Assembly: GCA_963759175.1 (NCBI GenBank)
Contig: CAVWXP010000015.1
Coordinates: 1-64,000 of the forward strand
Length of the DNA stretch: 64,000 bases
DNA from: SZUA-442 sp963759175
Lineage (GTDB): Bacteria > Actinomycetota > Acidimicrobiia > Spongiisociales > UBA5794
Direction of reading: 5' to 3'
A model generated the notes under the pieces. The model was not told the origin of the DNA. It saw only the letters and a program-made list of their open reading frames with translations, and searched no databases. Positions 26,371-36,058 of the stretch are shown here, in pieces (positions within the stretch are counted from its first letter, which is position 1; every line of letters starts with the position of its first letter). The position numbers and the translations under genes were made by a program.

Positions 26371-27402
26371 ATGAACAGCCTCCTCTCGTTCGCCGGCCGC
26401 GACATGGCCGTCGATCTCGGAACCGCCAACACGCTCGTGTTCGTGCGCGGTCAGGGCATCGTGCTCAACGAGCCGTCGGTGGTCGCGATCAACACCAGGG
26501 ACAACCGTCCCCTCGAGGTCGGCATGGCAGCGAAGCGGATGATCGGGCGCACGCCGTCGTACATCCAGGCCATCCGACCACTCCGTGACGGCGTCATCGC
26601 CGACTTCGACGTCACCGAGAAGATGCTGCGGTACTTCATCGACAAGGTCCATACGGGTCGCTTCGCTGCCCGCCCCCGCATCGTCATCTGTGTCCCTTCG
26701 GGCATCACCGCCGTGGAGCGCCGTGCGGTCGAGGAAGCGGCGTATCACGCCGGGGCGCGACGTGCGTACACGATCGAAGAACCCATGGCCGCAGCCATAG
26801 GCGTGGGACTCCCCGTCCACGAGCCGACCGGCTCGATGGTCGTCGACATCGGCGGAGGTACCACCGAGGTCGCCGTCATATCGCTCGGCGGCATCGTCGT
26901 TTCCAAGTCGATCCGCATCGGTGGCGACGAACTCGACGAGTCGATCATCAACTGGGTGAAGAAGGAACACAGCCTCATGCTCGGCGAGCGGACCGCCGAA
27001 CAGGTGAAGATGGCGATCGGCTCGGCGTGGCCCTACGCCGACGAACCGGCGGCCGAGGTACGCGGACGCGACCTGATTTCCGGACTCCCCAAGACGGTGG
27101 TGCTCTCGAGTGCCGCCGTGCGTGAGTCCATCGAGGAACCGGTCGAGGCCGTCGTCGACGCTGTCAAGTACACCCTCGACAAGACGCCCCCTGAGCTCGC
27201 AGCCGACATCATGGAACGAGGCATCGTCCTCACGGGTGGTGGCGCCTACCTCAAGGGCCTCGACGTGCGGCTCGCCCACGAGACCGGTATGCCAATCGTG
27301 ACGGCGGACCGTCCGTTGCACAGCGTCGTGCTCGGCTCGGGCGCATGCCTCGAGGAGTTCGACATACTCCATGTCGTCCTCCAGAGCTCGGGCCGCGCGT
27401 AA
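26371..27402 (+). CDS. mreB: Rod-shape determining actin homologue MreB
   Basis: 343 residues from ATG 26371. Actin-fold phosphate loops are visible: MAVDLGTANTLVFVRGQGIV at the N-terminus, VVDIGGGTTEVAVISLGGI in the middle, and ERGIVLTGGGAYLKGLDVRL near the end. It polymerises under the membrane and directs lateral cell-wall synthesis with MreC, MreD, PBP2 and RodA, all encoded directly downstream. AGGTG eight bases before the ATG supports this start over GTG 26362. Confidence 0.97.
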   Translation: MNSLLSFAGRDMAVDLGTANTLVFVRGQGIVLNEPSVVAINTRDNRPLEVGMAAKRMIGRTPSYIQAIRPLRDGVIADFDVTEKMLRYFIDKVHTGRFAARPRIVICVPSGITAVERRAVEEAAYHAGARRAYTIEEPMAAAIGVGLPVHEPTGSMVVDIGGGTTEVAVISLGGIVVSKSIRIGGDELDESIINWVKKEHSLMLGERTAEQVKMAIGSAWPYADEPAAEVRGRDLISGLPKTVVLSSAAVRESIEEPVEAVVDAVKYTLDKTPPELAADIMERGIVLTGGGAYLKGLDVRLAHETGMPIVTADRPLHSVVLGSGACLEEFDILHVVLQSSGRA

Positions 27403-27423
27403 CGTCACCCGAAGGGCCTCCCC

Positions 27424-28323
27424 ATGCTCCCGCAATCAGGACGCCGTGTGAACCGGGTCACCATCCTGTTCACGTCCCTCATCGCCATCGGCTTCCTGAT
27501 CGCCACCTTCGACGTTCGTTCCGAATCCGACGATGTCGGTGACGTGCTCAGGGAGGGCACGCAATCGGTCTTCACGCCCCTCCAGAAGGGCGTCGATTGG
27601 GTCACCGCACCGGTCGTCGGTTTCGTCGACGGCGTTGCCAACCTGGCTGGACTGCGGGACGAGAACGATCGTCTCGAAGCGCGCGTCCGTGAGCTCGAGG
27701 CCCAGGTCCGGGCGACCGATGCGCTCGAGGAGCAGGTCGTCCAGCTCGAGCTGATCAACGGCCTCACCATCGGTGAGGAACTCTCGACGGTCACGGCCCG
27801 CATCTATGCGTCGGGGTCGACGCCGTTCGACAACGTGCGATACATCGACAAGGGCTCGAACGACGGGGTCATCGCCGGGCAGGCGGTCATCGACGAGGAC
27901 GGTCTGGTCGGCCGGGTCGACCTGGTGTCCGCAAACGACGCCCGGATCCGCCTCATCACAGACCCTGCCGTGTCGGTGGGTGTGCGAGTGCAGTCGACCA
28001 ACGAGACGGGGATCGTCACGGGCCGCGGTGATGGGCCCTTGCGGTTGGAGATGTACCGGGCGAGCCAACCGGTACGCGAGGGTGCACTCGTCGTGACCGA
28101 CGGCTCGCGGTATCCGCCCGGGTTGGTCATCGGCAGTGTGACACGGACGGCCGAAGCCGAAGTCGGGTTCGTGCTTCGTACGCAGGTGGAACCTGCTGCG
28201 AATCTCTCGCAAGTGGACTACGTGAAGGTGATCGTCGGCTTCTCGCCGATCGATGCCGGCCTCGAGAGTGATGCCGGCACGACCACACCCACGACGAGGT
28301 CGGCGGCGACGGGAGACGGCTGA
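27424..28323 (+). CDS. mreC: Rod-shape determining protein MreC
   Basis: 299 residues: one N-terminal membrane segment (RVTILFTSLIAIGFLIATFD), then a coiled coil (ENDRLEARVRELEAQVRATD) and paired beta-barrel domains containing VIDEDGLVGRVD and GDGPLRLEM. It is a periplasm-facing scaffold that activates PBP2. A Thr/Ala-rich tail ends the protein. The stop overlaps the mreD start by one base. Confidence 0.93.
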   Translation: MLPQSGRRVNRVTILFTSLIAIGFLIATFDVRSESDDVGDVLREGTQSVFTPLQKGVDWVTAPVVGFVDGVANLAGLRDENDRLEARVRELEAQVRATDALEEQVVQLELINGLTIGEELSTVTARIYASGSTPFDNVRYIDKGSNDGVIAGQAVIDEDGLVGRVDLVSANDARIRLITDPAVSVGVRVQSTNETGIVTGRGDGPLRLEMYRASQPVREGALVVTDGSRYPPGLVIGSVTRTAEAEVGFVLRTQVEPAANLSQVDYVKVIVGFSPIDAGLESDAGTTTPTTRSAATGDG

Positions 28324-28832
28324 TGCGGCGATCACGGATCGTGATCGCGCTGATCGTCGTCGTCATCGCCATCGTGTTGCAGACAACCGTGTTCGGTGCC
28401 GGCAGGATCCAGCCGCTCGGCGTCGCTCCCGCACTCGTGGTGCTCGTCCTGATCGGCCTTGCACCGTACGTGGAACCCGAATACCACGTGCTGTTGGGGT
28501 TCACGGCGGGAATCCTGGTGGATCTCGTCGGTTCGGGCACCCTCGGCCTGTGGGCGATGTCGTTCACGATCGTTGCATTCCTCGCTGGGCGCCTCCGAGC
28601 CCGATATGCCGATTCCATCGTGTGGTCGCTCGTGGCGGCCTTCACATTGACGCTCGTCGCGCAAGTCGTATATGTGGTGGTGAGTACGCTCTTTGGACAG
28701 GAGACGCTCGGTGAACCCAACGTGGTGGCCAAGATCGTGATGCCTGCTGTGTGGAACCTCGTGCTGGCGTATCCCGTTTTCTGGATACTGCGGTACGCAT
28801 ATGCGCCTCGTGACAGGAGTTGGGCGTCATGA
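28323..28832 (+). CDS. mreD: Rod-shape determining membrane protein MreD
   Basis: 169 residues, strongly hydrophobic with about five membrane helices. The first is IVIALIVVVIAIVLQTTVFG, and a conserved MreD-like GFTAGILVDLVGSGTLGLWA is present. It works with MreC in the elongation complex. ATGA at 28829-28832 couples it to the PBP2 gene. Confidence 0.9.
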   Translation: MRRSRIVIALIVVVIAIVLQTTVFGAGRIQPLGVAPALVVLVLIGLAPYVEPEYHVLLGFTAGILVDLVGSGTLGLWAMSFTIVAFLAGRLRARYADSIVWSLVAAFTLTLVAQVVYVVVSTLFGQETLGEPNVVAKIVMPAVWNLVLAYPVFWILRYAYAPRDRSWAS

Positions 28833-31369
28833 ACACATCCCTGCGCCTCGGTGTCATCGGCGCCGTGTTCTTCGCGCTCTTGGGTTTGTTGACGCTGCGT
28901 CTGTGGACCATGCAGGTCACGGAAGTACAGGCATACGAGGAGCGGGCGCTCAACAACCAGGTTCGTGTCGTCTACACACCTGCACCGCGCGGTGATGTCT
29001 TCGATCGCAACGGCGTGAAGCTCGCCGGCACCCGCTCCGCCCTGTCGGCCGTCATCGATCTGGCCCTCGTCGAGAACGCCGAACGCGAGGACCTCGCACA
29101 GAACCTCGCTGCGTTCCTCGATGAACCCGCCTCGGCCATCATGGAGGCGATGGAGAACGACGCCCAGGGCGGTCTCCTCACGGTGGCGACGGACCTCACC
29201 GATGCGCAGGCGACGTTCCTCGTCGAGCACCGCGAGCAGTTCCCCGGCGTCAACATCATCCCGCAACCCATCCGCACCTACCCCGAGGGGGAGAACGCAG
29301 CCCACGTGATCGGGTACATCGGTCGACCGAATGAGGAGGACCTCGAGCGCGAGGATGTCGGACCGAACGACTTCGTCGGTAAGGCGGGCGTCGAGCGGTC
29401 CTACGACGCCATGCTCCGAGGTACCGCAGGGATCATCCAGTACCAGGTCGACGCGAAGCGCAAGGTCCTCTCGCTGGCGGGCGAGGAACCCCCCGAAGCA
29501 GGCGGCAGCCTCATCCTGACGATCGACGCGGACCTCAATGAGCAACTCCAGGACTCACTGCGCGACGGGCTCGTGCAGGCTCGACGCCTCGAGATGCAAG
29601 AGCGCGTCGACGAGTTGGCCAAGGCGTCGATCGGCGAGCGACTCGCCACCGCACTCGCCGAAGCCAGGGAGGCTGCCAGACTCGCCGCCATCGAGGATGC
29701 CGCATCGGACGACGAGACCGACACCACGGCGGCCGTCACCACCGACGACGATGACGTTGCACCGCCCCCGGAGGAGATCGTGGTGGACCCGGCAACCGTG
29801 CTCGCGTCCCTCTACCCGGGACTCCCGATCGATGACACCGGCGTCTGTGTGCCGGTTGAACGGGTCGAGATCATGCTCGGCGAATCCGGTGTCCTGTCTG
29901 GCACCGAGCCGCGCTTCGCCAGGGTCGAGTCCATCACGGATATCGACGGCGACTACGAGGCCACCATCTCGATCGGCCTCGATCGCCACACGGTGAGGAC
30001 GAACGACTCGTTCGCCGGCACCCTCCAGGTGTTGGCCATCACCGAGGACGAGGTCATCATCTACCACCGTGACAAGTGGTGCCCGGTGCGAGCGGTGGGC
30101 GTCGTCCTCGACCCCAACGACGGTTCGGTGCTTGCCATGTCGTCGTATCCGACGTTCGACCCGTCGGTGTTCGTCGATGGATTGAGCGAGGACCAGTGGG
30201 CATCGCTGGGAACCGTGTCGGCCTTCCAGAACTTCGCCGTCCAGGGCCTGTACGCCCCCGCCTCGACGTACAAGGCGGTGCCCTACGTCCTTGCGCTCGA
30301 GGAGGACTACTACCCGCTCGATCGTGGTCTTGGTGCCGTCGAGATCGGTGCGGAATCGACCGACGACACGATCCCGGACGAGGCATCCGCCGCTGATGAC
30401 GGTGACCCCGCTGACGAAGTACCAGTCGAAGACGAACCCCAACCACTCACCTCGGATACGGATCCGTACAACTGCTCGAGCGAGTTCAAGTTCACCCTCA
30501 ATGACGGCACCGTCCAGACCAAGCGGGACTGGAAGTGGCCCCAGGGTCACGGACCCCTCGATCTCCACGGTGCCCTCCAGGCGTCCTGTGACCTCTACTT
30601 CTGGGATCTCGCCCTGCGCCTGTGGAACGAACGGAGCGACGAATCGGGTGTCGACAAGGAGAATCTGCTCCAGGCCTACTCGCGCTCCTTCGGATTCGGT
30701 GAGGCGACGGGGATCGACCTCCCGTTCGAGCGTGCCGGATTGGTCCCCGATCGCACCTGGTTCCGTGAGGAGCAACGCAACGAGACCGGCCGGGTCCGCC
30801 CCGACGGACCTTGGGTGGGTGGCGACCTGATGGACATCGCCGTGGGTCAGGGCGCGATGCTCGCCACGCCACTCCAGATCGCCAACGGATACGCGGCGAT
30901 GGTCAACGGCGGCACGGTGTGGAAGCCGCGCGTGGTGGCCGAGGTCGTCGACAGCGATGGCACGGTCATCGATGACTTCCCCCAGGAGGCACTGCTGACC
31001 ACGGACCTGAGCCCCCGCACGGTCGAGCTGCTGAAGGTGGACCTCCAGCAGGTCGTCAACAATGCAGAACGCGGCACGGCACGTGCTGCGTTCGTCGACT
31101 TCGGCCCGAATGTCGATCAGGTAGGTGGGAAGACCGGAACCGGTGAGGTCATCAAGGCACCGAGGTCCGAGCGGTTCCGACAGGTCGACAATGCGTTCTT
31201 CGTCGGTGTGGCCCCGGTCAACGCACCCGAGTACGTCGTGTCGGTGGTCGTCGAGCGCGGAGGATCGGGAGGCAGGGTCGCTGCCCCGGTTGCCCGCCAG
31301 GTCCTCCAGTACCTCCTCAACGGACCCCAGGGTGTCACGGAGATCGCGCCCGGATTGGACGCCGACTGA
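28829..31369 (+). CDS. mrdA: Penicillin-binding protein 2, enlarged by acidic insertions
   Basis: 846 residues, against roughly 600-700 in most PBP2. There is one N-terminal membrane anchor, then a dimerisation region with RGDVFDRNGVKLAGTRSALS. The transpeptidase site is PASTYKAV with the serine at residue 479 and KTG at 768 (GGKTGTGEV). The second motif reads SCD at 586-588, where SxN is usual. Two long insertions account for the size: an acidic coiled segment around residues 250-400 (EDAASDDETDTTAAVTTDDD), and an acidic stretch around 520-560 (DDGDPADEVPVEDEPQP). It crosslinks peptidoglycan during elongation, paired with RodA immediately downstream. Confidence 0.93.
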   Translation: MNTSLRLGVIGAVFFALLGLLTLRLWTMQVTEVQAYEERALNNQVRVVYTPAPRGDVFDRNGVKLAGTRSALSAVIDLALVENAEREDLAQNLAAFLDEPASAIMEAMENDAQGGLLTVATDLTDAQATFLVEHREQFPGVNIIPQPIRTYPEGENAAHVIGYIGRPNEEDLEREDVGPNDFVGKAGVERSYDAMLRGTAGIIQYQVDAKRKVLSLAGEEPPEAGGSLILTIDADLNEQLQDSLRDGLVQARRLEMQERVDELAKASIGERLATALAEAREAARLAAIEDAASDDETDTTAAVTTDDDDVAPPPEEIVVDPATVLASLYPGLPIDDTGVCVPVERVEIMLGESGVLSGTEPRFARVESITDIDGDYEATISIGLDRHTVRTNDSFAGTLQVLAITEDEVIIYHRDKWCPVRAVGVVLDPNDGSVLAMSSYPTFDPSVFVDGLSEDQWASLGTVSAFQNFAVQGLYAPASTYKAVPYVLALEEDYYPLDRGLGAVEIGAESTDDTIPDEASAADDGDPADEVPVEDEPQPLTSDTDPYNCSSEFKFTLNDGTVQTKRDWKWPQGHGPLDLHGALQASCDLYFWDLALRLWNERSDESGVDKENLLQAYSRSFGFGEATGIDLPFERAGLVPDRTWFREEQRNETGRVRPDGPWVGGDLMDIAVGQGAMLATPLQIANGYAAMVNGGTVWKPRVVAEVVDSDGTVIDDFPQEALLTTDLSPRTVELLKVDLQQVVNNAERGTARAAFVDFGPNVDQVGGKTGTGEVIKAPRSERFRQVDNAFFVGVAPVNAPEYVVSVVVERGGSGGRVAAPVARQVLQYLLNGPQGVTEIAPGLDAD

Positions 31370-32535
31370 TGGCGACACGGACGAGGGACCGCGTGCCGGT
31401 GTTCGTCGACCGGGACTCCCCGTTGCGGCCCGACCTCGTGCTCGTGCTCACCTACCTGGCCGTGTCGGCGATCGGGTTGCTCATGGTGTACTCGGCAACC
31501 GCTCCGAGTCTCGAGGCGAGGGGTCTGGATCCCACCGCCGAGCTGAAGGAGCAGGCGATCTTCGTGGTGATCGGGTTCGTCGTGTTCGGCATGATGTCGT
31601 CGATCGACCTGACCGAGATCAGGGGCTTCGTGGGCCCGATCTACCTGGTGGCGATCGGATTGCTCGTCCTCGTCCTGTCTCCTCTCGGCGACAGCGAGGG
31701 CATCGCCCAGCGGTGGATCGACCTCGGTCCGCTGCAGTTCCAGCCGAGCGAGGTCGCCAAGATCGCCGTGGTGTTGATGCTGGCCTCCGTCCTCGGAATG
31801 GCGGACACCCCGCTCAGCTGGCGCACCGTCGCCCGCGCCCTCGCCATCGTCGGCATTCCCGCCGGGCTGATCTTCCTCCAGCCCGACCTCGGGACGATGC
31901 TGGTGTTCGCCTTCGTCGTGTTGGTCGTGCTCTTTGCAGCAGGTTCGACGCTGCGTCAGCTCGGCTTCCTGGCCCTGGCGACGATCATCGGAACGGTCGG
32001 CCTGTTCCAGCTCAACCTGATCAAGGACTATCAGATCACGAGGCTCACGGCGTTCATCGATCCCGACGCTGCATCCCTCGACGCTGTCTACAACCAGGTC
32101 CAATCCGAGATCGCCATCGGATCCGGCGGCCTGCTGGGCAAGGGGCTGTTCGAGGGTTCCCAGACGAACCTCCAGTTCGTGCCGGTCCAATCGAGCGACT
32201 TCATCTTCACAGCGGTGGGGGAGCAGTTCGGGTTCGTTGGGAGCGTGGTCGTGCTGGCGCTCTTCGCCGTGTTGTTGTTCCGTCTGCTCGTGATCGCCCT
32301 CAATGCCCGGTCACGTTTCTCGTATCTGGTGGTCACCGGCATCGCAGCGATGATTGCGTTCCATGTGTTCGTGAACATCGGCATGACGGTCCGCGTGATG
32401 CCGGTGACGGGCCTTCCGTTGCCGTTCATGTCCTCCGGAGGTACGGTGTTCGTCGCGATGAGCGCGGCATTGGGGCTCGCCCACGCCGCGTGGATCCGAC
32501 GCAACACGACATTGGCGGAACGACCTCCCGACTGA
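31369..32535 (+). CDS. rodA: Peptidoglycan glycosyltransferase RodA
   Basis: 388 residues with about ten membrane helices of the FtsW/RodA/SpoVE family. Signature stretches include LQFQPSEVAKIAVVLMLASV, FLQPDLGTMLVFAFVVLVVL, and near the end GLPLPFMSSGGTVFVAMSAA. It polymerises lipid II in the rod complex. The start overlaps the PBP2 stop by one base (TGATG). Confidence 0.96.
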   Translation: MATRTRDRVPVFVDRDSPLRPDLVLVLTYLAVSAIGLLMVYSATAPSLEARGLDPTAELKEQAIFVVIGFVVFGMMSSIDLTEIRGFVGPIYLVAIGLLVLVLSPLGDSEGIAQRWIDLGPLQFQPSEVAKIAVVLMLASVLGMADTPLSWRTVARALAIVGIPAGLIFLQPDLGTMLVFAFVVLVVLFAAGSTLRQLGFLALATIIGTVGLFQLNLIKDYQITRLTAFIDPDAASLDAVYNQVQSEIAIGSGGLLGKGLFEGSQTNLQFVPVQSSDFIFTAVGEQFGFVGSVVVLALFAVLLFRLLVIALNARSRFSYLVVTGIAAMIAFHVFVNIGMTVRVMPVTGLPLPFMSSGGTVFVAMSAALGLAHAAWIRRNTTLAERPPD

Positions 32536-32579
32536 GGGCCATGCGTCGTCACCCGCGCGTCTTGCTACGATCGGTCCCG

Positions 32580-33173
32580 ATGCACAGACGAGCGGATCAG
32601 GGTTGGATCGAGGTCATCGCCGGCCCCATGTTCTCGGGCAAGAGCGAGGAACTGATCCGCCGGGTCACCCGCTACCACCTGGCACGCATCCCCACCCAGA
32701 CGTTCAAGCCTTCGCTCGATGTCCGGTACGCCGTGGGGGAGGTCGTCTCACATTCCCGTCTCTCGACCGAGGCCCAGCCGGTGGCCACGTCGGCCGAGTT
32801 GCTCACGGCGGTCGAGGATCGGACTGTGGTCGTGGGCATCGACGAGGGCCAGTTCTTCGACCACGGGCTCATCGAGGTGGCCGAAATGCTGGCCGGCGCC
32901 GGGAAGAACCTGATCATCGCCGGCCTCGACCTCGACTACCTCGGTCGGCCGTTCGAGCCCATCCCCACGCTGATGACCCGCGCCGAGTACGTGACGAAGT
33001 CGCTCGCCGTATGCCATCGGTGCGGGGGACCCGGCCTGTTCACCCAACGCGTCGTGCAATCCGACGAGCTGGTGGTGCTCGGAGCGACCGACGCGTACGA
33101 GGCGCGATGCCGGCGATGCTATGACCCCTCCGAGGCCGCACAGCAACGACTCGACGTGGCCGACACCGACTGA
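32580..33173 (+). CDS. tdk: Thymidine kinase, type II
   Basis: 197 residues with the P-loop GPMFSGKSEELIRRV, Walker B region GIDEGQFFD, lasso-domain sequence IPTLMTRAEYVTKSLAVCHR, and zinc-binding cysteines CHRCGG and CRRCYD. It phosphorylates thymidine for the dTTP salvage route in the cytosol. The ATG at 32580 is the first plausible start and lies 44 bases after rodA. Its presence between the rod operon and RNase E is less usual. Confidence 0.93.
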   Translation: MHRRADQGWIEVIAGPMFSGKSEELIRRVTRYHLARIPTQTFKPSLDVRYAVGEVVSHSRLSTEAQPVATSAELLTAVEDRTVVVGIDEGQFFDHGLIEVAEMLAGAGKNLIIAGLDLDYLGRPFEPIPTLMTRAEYVTKSLAVCHRCGGPGLFTQRVVQSDELVVLGATDAYEARCRRCYDPSEAAQQRLDVADTD

Positions 33174-33498
33174 TCGGGTCGACTCCAGAGAGTCACCAGC
33201 TTGCCACGATCCCTTGGTACCATCCCTTCGACGCCGCGCCACCTCGCGCGGTGCGAAGGTTTCCGATCCGGGACGGGTATGTACGGCGTCCTCTCGCTCA
33301 TAGCGCTATCGGTGATGGTGCGACGAGCCCTGCGAACTTCTCCAGCCAGCAGGGCACGACTCCATCGGCCGAGCGATGCCGTCACACCCGACACGCACGT
33401 CCCCAAGCTCACAGCCGATCCCGGTTGTCGCGCGCGTGGCGTCCCGACGTCGGATGAGCTATCGACGTGCCGTTCCCGGCACGCGAAGGAGTTGATCC
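33174..33498. other. 325-base region without a gene upstream of RNase E/G
   Basis: No convincing open frame is present. A six-pair GC stem, CCGCGC/GCGCGG around CACCTC, lies near 33230-33247. A long leader before an RNase E/G gene would fit self-regulation of the transcript, but no specific element is recognised. Confidence 0.4.
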
Positions 33499-35055
33499 AT
33501 GGGACTCTTCAAGAAGAAGACACCCAAAGTCATTCGACAGGGCAGCAGCAACGAAGTCATCGAGGTTCGCACCGTCAACGGCGAGCAGGTCACCGTACGG
33601 CGGTCTGCCAAGCCTGAACCGAAGGCCGCAACAGCGACCACGACGAAGCGCAAGCAGAAGCCCCAGCGCAAGCAGTCCCAGGGAAAGCCCAAGCCGACCA
33701 GGACCCGGCAGGGCCCGTCGCAGCGGCGCAGGCCACCCATCGAGATCGTCGAGCCGCCCGAGACGGCGCGCAAGCAGATGCTCGTGCGCAAGAGCCCGCA
33801 CCAGACCCAGATCGTCGTGCTCGAAGGCCCCGTGCTCGTCGAGCACTACGTCGCGAGATCGGACCGCAAGTCGCTCGTCGGCAACGTCTACGTGGGTCGC
33901 GTGCGCAATGTGCTGCCGGGGATGGAGGCCGCCTTCATCGATTTCGGAGAGGGCAAGAACGGTGTGCTCTACGCCGGCGATGTGAACTACTCCGAGCACG
34001 ACCTCTCGGGCAAGCCCAAGCGCATCGAGAACGCCCTCAAGGCCAACGATCCCGTGCTGGTACAGGTGGTCAAGGACGCCATGGGCCACAAGGGTGCCAG
34101 GCTGACGAATCAGATCTCGTTGGCCGGTCGCTACCTCGTCCTCGCTCCCGATGAAGGCGTGCGTGGCATCTCCCGTCGCCTTCCCGACGACGAGCGCCGA
34201 CGGCTGCGCGAGGTGGTCGGTGACCTGCGACCCGAGGGCACCGGCATCATCGTGCGAACGGCGGCCGAGGGGGCGACCCGCGACGACATCAAGGGCGACA
34301 TCGATCGGCTGAAGGAGATCTGGGACGAGATCGACGCCGCTCGCGCCACTGCGAACGCACCGTCACTCATCTACCAGGAGCCGCCGCTGGTCATCAGGGT
34401 CATCCGCGAGCACTTCACCAAGGACTTCCGTCGCCTCCTGATCGACGACCGCGAGATTCATGACCAGGTCATGGAGTACCTGTCTGGCACCGAGGCCGAC
34501 CTCGTCGAGAAGGTGAACCTCTACAGGGACGAGCTCGCCCTCTTCGAGCGCTATCACGTGGAGGATCAGCTCCGCAAGGCACTCGATCGCAAGGTGTGGC
34601 TTCCCTCGGGCGGTCACCTCGTGATCGATCGCACCGAGGCCTTGACGGTGATCGATGTGAACACCGGGAGGTTCGTGGGCTCCACGAACCTCGAGGAGAC
34701 GGTGTTGCAGAACAACCTCGAGTCCGCCGAGGAGATCGCTCGCCAGCTCCGCCTCCGAGACATCGGCGGCATCATCGTGATCGACTTCATCGACATGGAG
34801 GACCAGAAGAACCAGGACGCAGTGCTCCTGCGGCTCCGTGAGCACCTGGCCAAGGACAAGACCCGCACGCAGGTCTTCGATGTGTCCCACCTCGGGCTCG
34901 TCGAGATGACGCGCAAGAACGTGTCAGCGGGCCTGTTGGAGTCGTTCTCTGAGGTCTGCCCCCAGTGCAGCGGCAGGGGTGTGCTCCTGCACGAGGAGGC
35001 TGCTGCCACCGGCATCCCTGCCCACGACCACGGCGCACGCGACGCGAGCGACTGA
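33499..35055 (+). CDS. rne: Ribonuclease E/G
   Basis: 518 residues. A basic, lysine-rich N-terminal segment (residues 45-85, TKRKQKPQRKQSQGKPK) precedes the S1 domain (LVGNVYVGRVRNVLPGMEAA) and the RNase H-like and DNase I-like catalytic parts. VIDRTEALTVIDVNTGRFVG and GGIIVIDFIDM hold the metal-binding aspartates. The zinc link is CPQCSGRGV. It starts mRNA decay and matures rRNA and tRNA. AAGGAG precedes ATG 33499. Next come rplU-rpmA, a standard neighbourhood. Confidence 0.95.
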   Translation: MGLFKKKTPKVIRQGSSNEVIEVRTVNGEQVTVRRSAKPEPKAATATTTKRKQKPQRKQSQGKPKPTRTRQGPSQRRRPPIEIVEPPETARKQMLVRKSPHQTQIVVLEGPVLVEHYVARSDRKSLVGNVYVGRVRNVLPGMEAAFIDFGEGKNGVLYAGDVNYSEHDLSGKPKRIENALKANDPVLVQVVKDAMGHKGARLTNQISLAGRYLVLAPDEGVRGISRRLPDDERRRLREVVGDLRPEGTGIIVRTAAEGATRDDIKGDIDRLKEIWDEIDAARATANAPSLIYQEPPLVIRVIREHFTKDFRRLLIDDREIHDQVMEYLSGTEADLVEKVNLYRDELALFERYHVEDQLRKALDRKVWLPSGGHLVIDRTEALTVIDVNTGRFVGSTNLEETVLQNNLESAEEIARQLRLRDIGGIIVIDFIDMEDQKNQDAVLLRLREHLAKDKTRTQVFDVSHLGLVEMTRKNVSAGLLESFSEVCPQCSGRGVLLHEEAAATGIPAHDHGARDASD

Positions 35056-35199
35056 GGCCGATCCCGGTCGGGGAACGTCGACGATCCGTCCTGTCGAAAG
35101 CGTGCGAGCATGGCTATGCTCCGCATTCGCCCTCGACAGGGCGGTTCTTTCGCGTCGGGACGACCGAAGTCTCGACACACAAACAGGGTCGACAGAATC

Positions 35200-35778
35200 A
35201 TGTACGCGATCATCCGCGCTGGCGGCAAGCAGGCAAAAGTCCGCGAGGGCGATGTGCTCTCCGTGGAACGGATCAAGGACAAGGACACGGTGTCGTTCAC
35301 ACCGATCCTCGTCGTCGCTGACGACGGCACCGTGATCTCGGACAAGGACGCCCTCTCGAAGGCGTCGGTGACCGCTGACATCCTCGGCGAGTCGGCGGGC
35401 CCGAAGGTCGACATCTTCAAGTACAAGGCGAAGACCGGCTATCGCCGGCGCCAGGGTCACCGCCAGAAGTACACCACGATCAAGGTGACGGGCATCGCCA
35501 CCGGGGCGGCGAAGAAGGCTGCTCCGAAGAAGTCCGAAGCCAAGGACGACACCAAGAAGGCTGCGGCCAAGAAGGACGCTCCTGCCAAGGACGCTCCGAA
35601 GAAGGCTGCGGCGAAGAAGGAGACTCCTGCCAAGGACGCTCCGAAGAAGGCTGCGGCGAAGAAGGAGACTCCTGCCAAGGACGCTCCGAAGAAGGCTGCG
35701 GCCAAGAAGGACACGCCGAACGAGGCGCCAGTGGCCGATCAAGCTGCGAGCGACGCCTCGAGCACCGAGGAGGAGTAA
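35200..35778 (+). CDS. rplU: 50S ribosomal protein L21 with extended Lys/Ala-rich tail
   Basis: Residues 1-103 are a normal L21 (MYAIIRAGGKQAKVREGDVL, later KTGYRRRQGHRQKYTTIKVT). Then a tail of about 90 residues follows, built of KKAAAKK and PAKDA blocks including three 15-residue tandem repeats. Such histone-H1-like tails on ribosomal proteins are seen in high-GC actinobacteria and probably bind rRNA or DNA. A hairpin, CGCCCT-CGAC-AGGGCG, lies in the leader near 35140. The stop is followed two bases later by rpmA. Confidence 0.95.
   Translation: MYAIIRAGGKQAKVREGDVLSVERIKDKDTVSFTPILVVADDGTVISDKDALSKASVTADILGESAGPKVDIFKYKAKTGYRRRQGHRQKYTTIKVTGIATGAAKKAAPKKSEAKDDTKKAAAKKDAPAKDAPKKAAAKKETPAKDAPKKAAAKKETPAKDAPKKAAAKKDTPNEAPVADQAASDASSTEEE
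35578..35712 (+). repeat. Three 45-bp tandem repeats inside rplU
   Basis: Units at 35578-35622, 35623-35667 and 35668-35712 each encode (A/T)PAKDAPKKAAAKK(E/D). They are nearly identical at DNA level, so the copy number may vary between strains through slippage or recombination, always in frame. Confidence 0.9.
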
Positions 35779-35780
35779 CG

Positions 35781-36035
35781 ATGTCCAAGACCAAGGCAGG
35801 CGGCTCAACCAAGAACGGTCGCGATTCAGCGGCGAAACGGCTCGGGCCCAAGGTCTTCGACGGTCAGACCGTGAACGCAGGCGCCATCCTGGTGCGCCAG
35901 CGCGGAACGAGGATCCACCCCGGCGACAATGTCGCTCGTGGTGGCGACGACACGCTCTACGCCCTCGAGACCGGGATCGTCAAGTACGGATCCCGCAAGG
36001 GTCGCAGGCAGGTCTCGGTCCTCGTCGACGCCTGA
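35781..36035 (+). CDS. rpmA: 50S ribosomal protein L27
   Basis: 84 residues, MSKTKAGGSTKNGRDSAAKR followed by LGPKVFDGQTVNAG and IHPGDNVARGGDDTL. Its N-terminus reaches the peptidyl transferase centre. No Firmicutes-type cleavable N-terminal extension is present. It is co-transcribed with rplU. Confidence 0.97.
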   Translation: MSKTKAGGSTKNGRDSAAKRLGPKVFDGQTVNAGAILVRQRGTRIHPGDNVARGGDDTLYALETGIVKYGSRKGRRQVSVLVDA

Positions 36036-36058
36036 GACCCGGTTCGATCACGTTCACG

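Noticed and set aside
26257..27435. Long minus-strand frame opposite mreB
   Set aside because: Antisense shadow of mreB without a recognisable domain or ribosome-binding site.
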